Source of the DNA: an uncultured Aquimarina sp.
GTDB lineage: Bacteria > Bacteroidota > Bacteroidia > Flavobacteriales > Flavobacteriaceae
Length of the DNA: 64,000 bases
Reading direction: 5' to 3'
Assembly: GCA_947498815.1 (NCBI GenBank)
Contig: CANMLU010000006.1
Span: 264,137-328,136 of the forward strand
Position numbers and translations under genes: made by a program. The notes under the pieces were generated by a model that was given only the letters and a program-made list of their open reading frames with translations, searched no databases and had not been told where the DNA came from. Below, one piece after another: positions 17,636-26,989 of the stretch (the first letter of the stretch is position 1; every line of letters begins with the position of its first letter).

Positions 17636-17782
17636 AATAAAATATTTTAGGTTAAATAAACTTTGGATTAGGGCATAATCCATCTCATTATGACGAAATA
17701 AAATAAGAACGTTTAAATTCTTTAGAGGGTGAAATCAAGTTTACGTTTAACATGTCTTAACACGAAAGAATTGGGCGCTAAT

Positions 17783-17941
17783 CTATACACAATCTTTGCT
17801 TTCAATTGATAGATTGAGAAAATCACAATTACTTTGTATAAAATTTGTATCAGATTGTGATACGTTTTGAGCAGACGCTTTGCTCGCAGTTAGAGCAGAG
17901 GCAATAACAAAAACTAATAATAAAATGTAACTTTTTTTCAT
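17783..17941 (-). CDS. Mini secreted protein, copy 2
   Basis: 52 residues, read directly from the minus strand and easily missed because of its size. Signal peptide MKKSYILLLVFVIASALTAS with cleavage after ASA; the mature peptide of about 28 residues begins QNVSQSDTNFIQSNCDFL and ends SIESKDCV with two cysteines. It is nearly identical to copy 3. No family recognised. Possible roles include a surface peptide or a signalling peptide; nothing in the sequence decides. Confidence 0.6.
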   Translation of the reverse strand: MKKSYILLLVFVIASALTASKASAQNVSQSDTNFIQSNCDFLNLSIESKDCV

Positions 17942-17992
17942 AGTATAATATTTTTAGGTTAAATAAACTTTGGAGATTAGGGTATCGTCAAT

Positions 17993-18151
17993 CTATTGAC
18001 ATTTTTTGTTTTCAATTGATAGATTGAGTAAATCACAATTGCTTTGTATAAAATTTGTTTCGGATTGTGATACGTTTTGAGCAAACGCTTTGCTCGCAGT
18101 TAGCGCAGAGGCAATAACAACAACTAGTAATAAAATGTAACTTTTTTTCAT
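17993..18151 (-). CDS. Mini secreted protein, copy 3
   Basis: 52 residues from ATG 18151, chosen because it aligns with the starts of copies 1 and 2; an upstream in-frame ATG at 18250 would place the signal peptide internally. Signal peptide MKKSYILLLVVVIASALTAS, cleavage after AFA, mature QNVSQSETNFIQSNCDLL ending NKKCQ. Cysteines are conserved with copy 2. The three genes point the same way, with similar leaders in between (TTTAGGTTAAATAAACTTTGG), so the unit arose by tandem duplication. Confidence 0.65.
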   Translation of the reverse strand: MKKSYILLLVVVIASALTASKAFAQNVSQSETNFIQSNCDLLNLSIENKKCQ

Positions 18152-18251
18152 AATAAAATATTTAGGTTTAATTGATTTCCAAATTTTGGCATAAGCCAAT
18201 AGGCCTATTACCATTTCATTATGACAAAGTGTATTATTAAGAACAATCAAA

Positions 18252-18620
18252 TTCTTATTTTGGGGGCGACAAAATTTATTTAAGAATTCGTTAACACTAA
18301 ATTGGGTAATTATCCCTCTTAAAAAAAAACAAAATTATTATTCTGCTTATATAGCTTATTATTTAAATTATATTAATTATTATATGGTTGTTTTTCGAGC
18401 AACCAAAGGTTAACAAATATTTATCGATCAACCACTTAAACGTATCATTATTACGGTTAAACCATAAAAAATACAAGTACCGAAATTTAATTCTGTACAA
18501 TTTTTGCGGAAAACACGTAAAATATCACTCCTTTTTACGACCAAAACCATAGCATTTTTCATTAAAAAGTATCCAAACTATTAAAATCATAAACTCCCTA
18601 GAGTTTTAACAATAAGAGAT
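18252..18620. other. Intergenic, no gene seen
   Basis: About 370 very AT-rich bases between divergent transcription units. No open frame of note; regulatory content other than the promoter at 18621 was not resolved. Confidence 0.4.
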
Positions 18621-18628
18621 TACCTTTG
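18621..18628 (+). promoter_or_regulatory. -7 promoter element of the NADH dehydrogenase gene
   Basis: TACCTTTG matches TAnnTTTG. It lies 108 bases before the ATG, leaving a leader of about 100 bases. Confidence 0.45.
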
Positions 18629-18736
18629 CAAAACAAGATTACATAACTCTGCAAACCTAAACACATAAGGTGGATAGAGAACAAAAAAAGATTGTGAACG
18701 ATTCGATCTAAGATTGATAGAAATAAAAGTACATAG

Positions 18737-20032
18737 ATGAATATCCCTTTCACTAATTTACCAAGATTAGTAATTATTGGTGGTGGCTTTGCCGGTGTAG
18801 CACTTGCAAGAAAAATGATTAAAGAAAATGTTCAATTAGTAGTTTTGGACAGGCATAATTATCACACCTTTCAACCCTTACTATATCAGGTGTCTACCTC
18901 ATCATTAGAACCAGACTCTATAGCATACCCGCTTAGAAAAATTGTAAAAAGAGGTAAAAACACATACTTCAGAATGGCAGAAGTAACCTCAATTGATCCA
19001 GATCAACAAAAGGTCAATACGAATATAGGTAGCGTATCGTATGATTATCTGGTTATCGCAACGGGTGCCAGAACCAACTTTTTTGGGAACTCTACCATAG
19101 AGAGTAATGCTATGCGGATGAAAAATTTACCACAAGCATTAAATCTTCGCAGCTTAATGATTGAAAATCTCGAACAAGCAGTAATTACTACAGATTCTGA
19201 AAAGAGGAAAGAACTTTTAAGTTTTGTACTTGCTGGCGCGGGTCCAACTGGCGTAGAACTAGCCGGAGGAATCGCAGAACTAAAATTAAATGTTTTGCCA
19301 AAAGATTACCCCGATATGGATTTTGATGATATGGAAATTCACCTTATCGAAGGCGCTCCTCGAATCCTACCGCCTATGAGTGAATATGCCTCCAAGAAAG
19401 CTACGAAATTCTTGGAGAAATTAGGAGTACATATACATCTTAATACTCAAGTAAAAAATTATGAGAATGATCTGGTGACTACCAATACCGATCTGTCTAT
19501 CAAAACGGCCACTTTTATATGGTCGGCTGGTGTTACTGGCGCTCCGGTGTCTGGAATAAATGCAGCTTCTTTAATTGAAAGAGCCAATCGATACAAAGTG
19601 AATCAATGTAATCAAATCGATGGCTATCAAAACATTTTTGCTATTGGAGACATTTCCGTCATGGAGACTACCGCATATCCAAAAGGACATCCAATGGTAG
19701 CCCAACCGGCAATACAACAAGGAAAACACCTTGCAAAAAACTTAAAACGACATTTAAAGGGTAAATCTATGATCCCTTTTAAATATTTTGACAAAGGATC
19801 CATGGCAACGATAGGACGCAATAAGGCTGTGGTTGATATTGGTAATTTCAAATTTGGCGGGTTCTTTGCCTGGTTTATCTGGATGTTTATTCACCTTTGG
19901 TTTTTGGTAGGTTTTAGAAATCGTTTTGTTACTTTCTTTAACTGGGTATATAACTATATTAATTATGACAAAGCAGCAAGATTAATTGTAAGGCCGTTTA
20001 AAAATAAAGATTATACTAGAGAAAGTGTTTAA
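18737..20032 (+). CDS. ndh: Type II NADH:quinone oxidoreductase
   Basis: 431 residues. FAD-binding GGGFAGVALARKM near the N-terminus, second nucleotide-binding motif LAGAGPTGVELAGGIAEL (about 166-183), and the conserved FAIGDISVME segment. The C-terminal part (FGGFFAWFIWMFIHLWFLVGF) is the amphipathic or membrane-anchoring stretch typical of NDH-2. The enzyme passes electrons from NADH to menaquinone without pumping protons. It is a single gene, converging closely with the GLPGLI gene (five bases between stops). Confidence 0.9.
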   Translation: MNIPFTNLPRLVIIGGGFAGVALARKMIKENVQLVVLDRHNYHTFQPLLYQVSTSSLEPDSIAYPLRKIVKRGKNTYFRMAEVTSIDPDQQKVNTNIGSVSYDYLVIATGARTNFFGNSTIESNAMRMKNLPQALNLRSLMIENLEQAVITTDSEKRKELLSFVLAGAGPTGVELAGGIAELKLNVLPKDYPDMDFDDMEIHLIEGAPRILPPMSEYASKKATKFLEKLGVHIHLNTQVKNYENDLVTTNTDLSIKTATFIWSAGVTGAPVSGINAASLIERANRYKVNQCNQIDGYQNIFAIGDISVMETTAYPKGHPMVAQPAIQQGKHLAKNLKRHLKGKSMIPFKYFDKGSMATIGRNKAVVDIGNFKFGGFFAWFIWMFIHLWFLVGFRNRFVTFFNWVYNYINYDKAARLIVRPFKNKDYTRESV

Positions 20033-20037
20033 TATTT

Positions 20038-20835
20038 CTAGTTTTCCATAAATTCTAACATCGGAAGTTCCTTAAAGCCTTCGCGAGTAACTTTCTCTCC
20101 AGTAGTAGGTGGTTTAACTACAAAAGAGTCAATATCAAAAACAATTTTATCTAATAAAATATGGGTAGAACCTTCCTTTACTTCCAAAATAAGGCCTGGT
20201 AACCCCCAATACCCAGACGGTCCATGTTCAACCGATATATCTTCTGTAAACCATACCTCAATATGATGTATATGTTCATGTCCAATTACATGGATCTCGG
20301 TGTCATCGTGTTCCAATTCTAAAATTGCTTTTCTACACATATACTTACCTATAGTTTTCTTTTCATTGGTTATCTTCCAGTCATATTTTTCTAATTTTTC
20401 TGAAATCAAATATTCCTTGCCCGAGTAACGGTCTGTACTTACTTTTTCTTTTGACGTAAGGTCTTGATAAATAATACTGAAATTTTTTTCTGACACTTCT
20501 AGGTTTTTATAAACTTTTTTACGTACCGAAAAGTCATCAACCCATGCTAACGGTAATCTTACTGTATCGTTATACGTTATCTGTACATTTAATGTATCGT
20601 TAGTGACTTCGTCCTGTGGATAATAAATTGATTTGCCATTATCAATCCGTAAAATACTTTTGTATTCAAACGTAGAAAACTCTGTTTCTTTACCAGATGG
20701 TCTTTGTTCTGGTGGTATATAAGACTGTAGACGAGAATAAATTGCCTTTCTATTCTCATTATAAATCACTGTTATTTCCTGTGCGTGAGTCCACATAGTA
20801 GCCATAACTACCAGAAGAATTAGATATTTTTTCAT
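20038..20835 (-). CDS. GLPGLI-family secreted protein
   Basis: 265 residues from ATG 20835 (signal peptide MKKYLILLVVMATMWTHAQ). It carries the family signature WGLPGLILEV and a beta-rich body with paired features such as KYMCRKAILE and VWFTEDISVEHGP. GLPGLI proteins are frequent in Bacteroidota, often beside TonB-dependent receptors as here (the receptor gene is divergent, starting at 21020). Role unknown; copper or peptide-linked envelope functions have been proposed for relatives but nothing here shows it. Confidence 0.85.
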   Translation of the reverse strand: MKKYLILLVVMATMWTHAQEITVIYNENRKAIYSRLQSYIPPEQRPSGKETEFSTFEYKSILRIDNGKSIYYPQDEVTNDTLNVQITYNDTVRLPLAWVDDFSVRKKVYKNLEVSEKNFSIIYQDLTSKEKVSTDRYSGKEYLISEKLEKYDWKITNEKKTIGKYMCRKAILELEHDDTEIHVIGHEHIHHIEVWFTEDISVEHGPSGYWGLPGLILEVKEGSTHILLDKIVFDIDSFVVKPPTTGEKVTREGFKELPMLEFMEN

Positions 20836-21019
20836 TTTTTGATTGATGATGTTAGTAGAGCTAAAATATAGCAAAATCTTATAACTAAAAAATTAGTTGT
20901 AATATTTCATCTATAAATTCTACAACCTGTCCCCTTATTCTTACAATTGAGAAACATACAATTTCGGTTCTTGAACATATCCAACATCTTTGGATTATCA
21001 ATCAGAATATAAGACACTA

Positions 21020-23173
21020 ATGAAACTAACATTTACCATCACATTTACATTGCTCGTTTTATTTACTCACGCTCAAACTGCTATTACAGGAAAAGTAACC
21101 GACAATAAAGGCATCCCTATTACTGGAGCAAATATATATCTTGATGGCACGTATGATGGAAGCTCCTCAAACGAACATGGAGATTTTTCTTTTTCCACCA
21201 CTCAAAATGGTCAACAAACATTAATAATTTCCTTTTTGTCTTTTGAGACTTATACGTTATCAAAAGATGTTACCGAAATGAGCAATTTAAAAGTATCACT
21301 CAAAGAAGATGTCAATTCTCTCGGAAGTGTAATCTTAAATGCTGGAACATTTTCTGCTGGTGACAACAGTAAAGCTTCTGTACTTAACCCTTTGGACATT
21401 GTTACGACCGCAGGTGCCGCCGGGGACTATATAGGTGCGTTCCAAACATTACCCGGAACATCAAATGTAGCCGAAGATGGGCGACTTTTTGTAAGAGGTG
21501 GTGATGCAAACGAAACCAACATTTATATTGATGGATTGCGTGTATTTCAGCCTTTTGCTGCAACAACCAATAATATACCAACACGTGGACGGTTTTCACC
21601 CTTCCTTTTTAAAGGAACAAACTTTTCCACCGGTGGATATTCTGCAGAATATGGAGATGCATTATCTAGTGTCTTATTGTTAAATACAATAGATGAGCCA
21701 GAACAAGAAAAAACAGATTTATCCTTTATAAGTGTGGGGTTAGGTATTGGTAATACTCAAAAATGGAAAAAAAACTCTTTAAGTGTTAATGCTTTTTATC
21801 TTAACCTAAAACCTTACCAGGAAATTATATCTCAACGGGTAGATTGGATAAAACCATTCGAATCTTTTTCTGGAGAAACAGTATATCGTCATAAATTTAA
21901 TAATGGTCTGTTAAAAATATATGGAGGGCTTAGTTATACCGATTTCGAACTTAATCAGGAGGATATTAATGTGCCCGAAGGAGTCAATTTTGCACTTCGA
22001 AACAGAAATTTATACCTTAATTCATCGTATCAAGGAAGTTTGGGTAACGATTGGAAGATAACATCTGGAGTAAGTTTTGCAAATGATGATAATGATATCA
22101 AGGTCATCAGTACCGATGTGGATAACCAAGAGAATAGTTTTCATTTTAAACTGAAATTAAAAAAGAGATTTAGCAATCGGTTCAAATTGAATTTTGGGGC
22201 AGAACAATTTATAAACACCTTTTCTGAAGAAGCCAGAACCTCTACTCCAGAAAATTTCAAGAGCTCTTTTGACAACAATAGTACCGCAGCATTTACAGAA
22301 GCCAATATTTTCTTTAGCAAAAAACTGGCTATGCAAATTGGCGTGCGAGGAGTGCATAATACTCTACTAGATTATACCAAAGTCTCACCAAGAGCATCAT
22401 TGGCCTATAAAACCTCATCCAAATCTCAAATATCACTAGCCTATGGTGATTTTTATCAAGCACCTTCTCAAGAGGTTCTTAGATATGAAACAGATCTAGA
22501 TCCAGAAAAATCATCTCATTATATTCTTAACTACTTATATCAAAATAATGGTAGAACATTTAGAGCCGAGGGCTACTATAAATCTTATCAAAGTCTAATC
22601 AAATTTGATACAGAGATTCCAGAATTCAATAGTTTATACTCCAACCAAGGTGATGGTTACGCAGCAGGGTTGGATATTTTTTGGCGAGACAATAAATCCA
22701 TTAAAAACCTAGAATACTGGGCAAGTTACTCTTATCTCAATACAGAAAGGGATTATCAAAATTATCCCAATAGGGCAACTCCAAATTTTGCAGGTGAACA
22801 TAATTTGTCACTGGTAACCAAATATTGGGTAAACGATTGGAAATCATTGATAAGTACCACGTATAATTTCGCATCAGGAAGACCGTATAACGATCCTAAT
22901 ACTGGCATATTTCAAAATCAAAAAACCAGAACCTATAATGCCCTTAATTTTAGTTGGGCCTATCTAATCAGTCAACAAAAGATATTGTATTTATCGGTTT
23001 CAAACGTACTGGGATTTGATAATGTTTTTAATTATCAATATTCTAATACTCCAGATAGCAATGGGACTTTTGCCAGGAGACCAATACGTCCTAATGCAGA
23101 CAGGTTCTTTATTGTAGGATTCTTTTGGACTATTAGTGATAACAAAACCGATAATCAATTAGATAATCTATAA
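21020..23173 (+). CDS. TonB-dependent receptor with CarboxypepD-reg-like domain
   Basis: 717 residues from ATG 21020, which opens a signal peptide (MKLTFTITFTLLVLFTHAQ). Residues 20-110 form the carboxypeptidase-regulatory-like beta domain (ITGKVTDNKGIPITGANIYLDG); then a plug with DGRLFVRGGDANETNIYIDGLRV, and a 22-strand barrel ending RPNADRFFIVGFFWTISDNK. No SusD partner follows, so it is not a classical polysaccharide utilisation pair; a peptide, metal or oligosaccharide ligand is possible. It heads a run of same-strand genes (TPR protein, kinase, 2TM genes). Confidence 0.85.
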   Translation: MKLTFTITFTLLVLFTHAQTAITGKVTDNKGIPITGANIYLDGTYDGSSSNEHGDFSFSTTQNGQQTLIISFLSFETYTLSKDVTEMSNLKVSLKEDVNSLGSVILNAGTFSAGDNSKASVLNPLDIVTTAGAAGDYIGAFQTLPGTSNVAEDGRLFVRGGDANETNIYIDGLRVFQPFAATTNNIPTRGRFSPFLFKGTNFSTGGYSAEYGDALSSVLLLNTIDEPEQEKTDLSFISVGLGIGNTQKWKKNSLSVNAFYLNLKPYQEIISQRVDWIKPFESFSGETVYRHKFNNGLLKIYGGLSYTDFELNQEDINVPEGVNFALRNRNLYLNSSYQGSLGNDWKITSGVSFANDDNDIKVISTDVDNQENSFHFKLKLKKRFSNRFKLNFGAEQFINTFSEEARTSTPENFKSSFDNNSTAAFTEANIFFSKKLAMQIGVRGVHNTLLDYTKVSPRASLAYKTSSKSQISLAYGDFYQAPSQEVLRYETDLDPEKSSHYILNYLYQNNGRTFRAEGYYKSYQSLIKFDTEIPEFNSLYSNQGDGYAAGLDIFWRDNKSIKNLEYWASYSYLNTERDYQNYPNRATPNFAGEHNLSLVTKYWVNDWKSLISTTYNFASGRPYNDPNTGIFQNQKTRTYNALNFSWAYLISQQKILYLSVSNVLGFDNVFNYQYSNTPDSNGTFARRPIRPNADRFFIVGFFWTISDNKTDNQLDNL

Positions 23174-23276
23174 CGCCATCATACGGTTCGGCTATCAAAA
23201 ACTACAACTCGGTCACAAATACTATAAAAACTCTAATCCTAAACCGATATTTACATCATAAATAAAAACTACGACT

Positions 23277-23897
23277 ATGAAAACTATAGTACTTTTAATT
23301 GCCTTACTGACAGTCTCAACAATCAATGCGCAAACGGCATTTGAAAAAGGTATGACCCAAGCTTTTGATTTATGGGGAGATAAAAAGCCAGACAAAGCGA
23401 TTAATCTTTTTGAACGTATTGCCAAAGCAGAAAAGGAAAATTGGCTACCCTATTATTATGCAGCGCAGGTACATATTATCACAACCTTTATGATCAAAGA
23501 CGCCGAAGAAATTGAATCCAGGTTAATCAAGGCTCAAAACTTCTTAAATGAAGCTAAAACATTTTCTAAAGAAAATGCGGAAATTTTGATTATGGAAGCT
23601 TTATTAAATACAGCTTATGTTGCCTATAACCCTTCGGTATATGGTATGACACATTCTGCCAAAGTTGAAGAATTATATCAAAAAGCCAAAGTTTTGGAGC
23701 CAGAAAATCCTAGAGCAATATTATATCATGCCGAGTGGAAAATGGGCAGTGCAAAATTCTGGGGGAAAGACCCTAAAGCCTTTTGTCCTGAGATAGAAAA
23801 AGCTATCTTGTACTTTGAAAAAGAGACTCTAACAGAACCTTTTTATCCTAGATGGGGAATGGATCAAGTAGAGCGTATTCAAAAAAATTGCAACTAG
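23277..23897 (+). CDS. Secreted TPR-like protein
   Basis: 206 residues with signal peptide ending STINAQ. Helical repeats follow: PDKAINLFERIAKAEKENWLPYYYAA, IESRLIKAQNFLNEAKTF, KVEELYQKAKVLEPENPRAILYHAEW. It resembles periplasmic TPR proteins that are common next to TonB receptors in Bacteroidota. It sits 31 bases upstream of the histidine kinase gene, which suggests co-transcription, so it may contribute to the sensing unit. Confidence 0.7.
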   Translation: MKTIVLLIALLTVSTINAQTAFEKGMTQAFDLWGDKKPDKAINLFERIAKAEKENWLPYYYAAQVHIITTFMIKDAEEIESRLIKAQNFLNEAKTFSKENAEILIMEALLNTAYVAYNPSVYGMTHSAKVEELYQKAKVLEPENPRAILYHAEWKMGSAKFWGKDPKAFCPEIEKAILYFEKETLTEPFYPRWGMDQVERIQKNCN

Positions 23898-23928
23898 ATA
23901 ATTTATAATCTAAGAAAACATAAAATTA

Positions 23929-25281
23929 ATGAAAAGTGGCATAACAAACATATTAAAAACTAGCATTGCTATAGCATTAATCATAGAGCTTGTATTTCTA
24001 TTATTTAAAATTGGAAAACCTATCACCTGGCAAAATGAGCTTGAAAATCTATTAGTGCATTTTATGTTTGCCTTTCCACTTACTTTGGTAAACAGTTATT
24101 TCTTTGATGTTTTGTGTAAATGGTATACTTGGGAAAAACAACCTCAAAAAAGGTTATGGTTCGGAGCAATCGGCTCTATACTATTAACCATGATAACCCT
24201 AGTAATAATTCGTCTGACCCTTGTTGTTGGTATTTACAGAAAACCCCTGGACAAGTTCATACAAGATGAAAACCTAAGCTATTACATTATTGGGTTTGTT
24301 ATTACAATGATAGCCTCGCTTTTTTTTCATGCTTTTTATTTTTATAAAGAACTACAGAAGCAAAAAATAACTGAACAAAAAATTATTGCCGGTACCGCTT
24401 CGGCGAAGTTTGCGGCTTTAAAAAACCAATTAGATCCACATTTTTTGTTCAATAGCCTTAATGTTTTGACATCACTTATTGAAGAAAATCCAAGGATGGC
24501 ACAGAAGTTTACCACTTCACTTTCAAAAGTATATCGATATGTTTTGGAACAAAAGGATAAGGAATTGGTAACTGTAGACGAAGAATTAAAGTTTGCAAAA
24601 ACGTATATGACATTAATACAATTACGTTTTGAGGACAGTATCGTCTTTGACATTCCGGATCAATCATCTAATCCAGAAGCTAAAGTAGTACCCCTATCCT
24701 TACAAATTTTGCTGGAAAATACTGTGAAGCATAATGTAGTGATGCCAGAAAGGCCTTTACACATTAAGATTTATGAAAAAAATGGGTTTTTAATAGTTGA
24801 AAACAACCTACAAACCAAAGAAGTAATAAAACAAAGTAGTGGTGTTGGTTTAGGCAATGTTCAACAACGATATGCGCTATTAACGAAAAGAAAATTTTCG
24901 GTGTACAAAACGGAAGATGCTTTTATTGCTGAACTTCCGATATTAACTAAAAAAATAAAATTTGCAGATATGCAAGTTTCACAAACCATAGAGAGCATGG
25001 AAAATGCAAAAAGTTTAAAATATGAACGTGCCAAGGAGCAGGTGAAAAAAATGAAAGAATTTTATGGAAACCTTATCTCTTATTGTATTGTCATTCCTTT
25101 CTTAATATTTTTAAATTATAAAACAACAGGATTTGGTATTCCATGGGTGATTTTCCCAATAACAGGCTGGGGAATAGGATTAATTTTTCATTATGCCGAA
25201 GCCTATGACAGACATCCCATATTTGGAAAAGATTGGGAAAAAAAGAAAATCAAAAAATATATGGAAGATTCAAAAAGATAA
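23929..25281 (+). CDS. LytS/YehU-type histidine kinase fused to a 2TM domain
   Basis: 450 residues. Four N-terminal membrane segments (about 8-140), then a His_kinase domain with NQLDPHFLFNSLNVL (phospho-acceptor histidine 171), an HATPase with N box ILLENTVKHNV and G box SSGVGLGNVQQRYALL. Unusually, residues about 360-450 add a 2TM domain: KYERAKEQVKKMKEFYGNLISY, two membrane helices, ITGWGIGLIFHYAEAY and KDWEKKKIKKYMED. That domain is the same as the five stand-alone proteins that follow. The cognate regulator is the LytTR gene at 26990. Confidence 0.88.
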   Translation: MKSGITNILKTSIAIALIIELVFLLFKIGKPITWQNELENLLVHFMFAFPLTLVNSYFFDVLCKWYTWEKQPQKRLWFGAIGSILLTMITLVIIRLTLVVGIYRKPLDKFIQDENLSYYIIGFVITMIASLFFHAFYFYKELQKQKITEQKIIAGTASAKFAALKNQLDPHFLFNSLNVLTSLIEENPRMAQKFTTSLSKVYRYVLEQKDKELVTVDEELKFAKTYMTLIQLRFEDSIVFDIPDQSSNPEAKVVPLSLQILLENTVKHNVVMPERPLHIKIYEKNGFLIVENNLQTKEVIKQSSGVGLGNVQQRYALLTKRKFSVYKTEDAFIAELPILTKKIKFADMQVSQTIESMENAKSLKYERAKEQVKKMKEFYGNLISYCIVIPFLIFLNYKTTGFGIPWVIFPITGWGIGLIFHYAEAYDRHPIFGKDWEKKKIKKYMEDSKR

Positions 25282-25285
25282 TATC

Positions 25286-25618
25286 ATGAGTGATTTTAAT
25301 AAAGAACAAGCATATAAAAAAGCCAAGAAAAGATTAAATGAAGAAAGAGGATTTTATGTACACGTAGGTACATACGTAATAATGAATATTGCTCTTATAT
25401 TCTTTAAATTTTCATTGAATCAGTATATAGACAATGAAGAGTTTAATAATTGGCTGTTTTGGAATATTATTCTTACACCAATACTTTGGGGATTAGGTCT
25501 ATTTGGCCATGGATTATGGACATTTAGAAGAAAAATTAAATGGTTCAGAAATTCAATTTACAGCAAGCAATGGGAGCAACGCAAGATTAAAGAAATTATG
25601 AAAGAAGATGACTTCTAA
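25286..25618 (+). CDS. 2TM-domain membrane protein 1
   Basis: 110 residues from ATG 25286, four bases after the kinase stop. N-terminal basic helix AYKKAKKRLNEERGFYVHVG, membrane helix 1 around TYVIMNIALIFFKFSL, helix 2 around ILTPILWGLGLFGHGLW, then a basic tail with WEQRKIKEIMKEDDF. This is the PF13239-type 2TM family, frequent in Flavobacteriia. Molecular role unknown; helical termini suggest cytoplasmic contact with a partner. Confidence 0.8.
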   Translation: MSDFNKEQAYKKAKKRLNEERGFYVHVGTYVIMNIALIFFKFSLNQYIDNEEFNNWLFWNIILTPILWGLGLFGHGLWTFRRKIKWFRNSIYSKQWEQRKIKEIMKEDDF

Positions 25619-25634
25619 CCTTAAAAACGATGGA

Positions 25635-25943
25635 ATGGAAAATATCGATCAACAAAAACGGTATAAAAATGCAAAAAAAAGAGTGGATGATGAAAAAGGA
25701 TTTTACACACATTTAACCTTTTATGTTATCATTAATCTAGTCGTGCTTTTTGTAAATACCAATTTTGAAAGCCAGGGATTTAAAAACTGGTCGCAATGGC
25801 ATTTGTATATTACTCCTATACTATGGGGAATAGGATTATTATTTCACGGGTTAAGGGTTTTTAATAATAATTTCATTTTTAGCAAGGATTGGGAGCGTCG
25901 TAAGATTGACGAAATTATGAAAGAAGAGGGTCAAAAACCTTAA
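25635..25943 (+). CDS. 2TM-domain membrane protein 2
   Basis: 102 residues from the ATG at 25635; an in-frame ATG at 25608 overlapping the previous stop is possible. Same plan as its neighbour: RYKNAKKRVDDEKGFYTHL, two membrane helices, ITPILWGIGLLFHGL and SKDWERRKIDEIMKEEG. Confidence 0.78.
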   Translation: MENIDQQKRYKNAKKRVDDEKGFYTHLTFYVIINLVVLFVNTNFESQGFKNWSQWHLYITPILWGIGLLFHGLRVFNNNFIFSKDWERRKIDEIMKEEGQKP

Positions 25944-25957
25944 AAAAAACCGATGAG

Positions 25958-26260
25958 ATGAAAAATTTTGAAGAACAAAAACGGTATGAAAATGCTAAAA
26001 AAAGAGTAGAACGAGAAAAAGGGTTTTATTCACACCTTACGGTATATATAATTATCAATATTGCATTGTTATTTATCAATTCTGATTTTTTGGATGATGG
26101 ATTTAATAAATGGTTGAATTGGAATTTATATGCTACCCCAGTATTATGGGGAATAGGTTTGTTATTTCATGGAATATCCGTTTTTTCAAAAAACCCATTA
26201 TTTAGTAAAAGATGGGAAGAAAAAAAGATTAAAGAATTAATGGACAAAGACGATTTTTAA
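25958..26260 (+). CDS. 2TM-domain membrane protein 3
   Basis: 100 residues. RYENAKKRVEREKGFYSHL, membrane helices around VYIIINIALLFINSDF and ATPVLWGIGLLFHGISVF, ending KRWEEKKIKELMDKDDF. The start MKNFEEQKRY is shared with protein 5, pointing to duplication within the array. Confidence 0.8.
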   Translation: MKNFEEQKRYENAKKRVEREKGFYSHLTVYIIINIALLFINSDFLDDGFNKWLNWNLYATPVLWGIGLLFHGISVFSKNPLFSKRWEEKKIKELMDKDDF

Positions 26261-26271
26261 AATCGACAATT

Positions 26272-26610
26272 ATGGAACAGCACGAAAATGAAAAAGCTTA
26301 TGAAAAAGCCTATGAAAAAGCAAAAAAGAGAGTAGAAGAACGAAAAAGGTTCTATTATCACCTTTCGATATATATTATCATCAATATCGCACTACTATTC
26401 TTAAAAGGGGATTATATCATCTTTAGTGATGATATAGATTTTGAAAAACGTGAAATGATAAAGCGGGGGTTTGAAAAAGTCCTATCTATTACTCCAATAC
26501 TTTGGGGAATCGGCTTATTAACTCATGGATTATTGATTTGCGTTAGATCATTCGTCCTAAATACAAACTGGGAGAAAAGTAGAATAGAAAAATATTTGAA
26601 TAAAAATTAA
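26272..26610 (+). CDS. 2TM-domain membrane protein 4
   Basis: 112 residues, the longest copy, with an N-terminal duplicated EKAYEKAYEKAKKRV and a loop of about 20 extra residues between the helices (YIIFSDDIDFEKREMIKRG). The second helix carries ITPILWGIGLLTHGL; the tail is shorter (WEKSRIEKYLNKN). Confidence 0.8.
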   Translation: MEQHENEKAYEKAYEKAKKRVEERKRFYYHLSIYIIINIALLFLKGDYIIFSDDIDFEKREMIKRGFEKVLSITPILWGIGLLTHGLLICVRSFVLNTNWEKSRIEKYLNKN

Positions 26611-26616
26611 TTAACT

Positions 26617-26925
26617 ATGAAAAATTTTGAAGAACAAAAAAGATATGAACGCGCCAAAGATCGTGTAGAAGAATTAAAGAAATTCTATAACAACCTCATA
26701 TCCTACATTATAATTATCGGGTTCTTGGCGGGACTCAATTACTATCAAAATGAGTGGGGATATGCCTGGTTTTTGTGGGCAGCTTTTGGATGGGGTATCG
26801 GTTTGGCTTTTCATGCCGTTAAAGCGTATCGAATAAATCCAATGTTTGACAAAGATTGGGAAGAACGCAAAATCAGAAAGTATATGGACGAGGAACAAGA
26901 CGATAACAAACAACTGTGGGAGTAA
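26617..26925 (+). CDS. 2TM-domain membrane protein 5
   Basis: 102 residues. MKNFEEQKRYERAKDRVEELKKFYNNLISY is closest to the 2TM domain fused to the kinase (KEFYGNLISY, and AFGWGIGLAFHAVKAYRINP against ITGWGIGLIFHYAEAYDRHP). It ends WEERKIRKYMDEEQDD. The last copy before the regulator and the kinase domain therefore form one subtype, copies 1-4 another. Confidence 0.8.
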   Translation: MKNFEEQKRYERAKDRVEELKKFYNNLISYIIIIGFLAGLNYYQNEWGYAWFLWAAFGWGIGLAFHAVKAYRINPMFDKDWEERKIRKYMDEEQDDNKQLWE

Positions 26926-26989
26926 ACCAAATATAAAATCAATACTACTTCTTAAACTTTAATTTTTTAACAATTTGTACCTGAAAAAC

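Larger units (their letters stand above)
17483..18250 (-). repeat. Tandem duplication unit of three mini secreted-protein genes
   Basis: Coding parts and leaders repeat three times with a period of about 210-310 bases. Copies 2 and 3 differ at only a handful of bases, including non-coding flanks, which suggests a recent duplication; copy 1 is much more divergent. The leaders of copies 1 and 3 share CATTATGAC about 60-80 bases upstream of the starts. Confidence 0.6.

Noticed and set aside
24342-24653. 103-residue minus-strand frame inside the histidine kinase gene
   Set aside because: Antisense to the phospho-acceptor motif region; no independent support.
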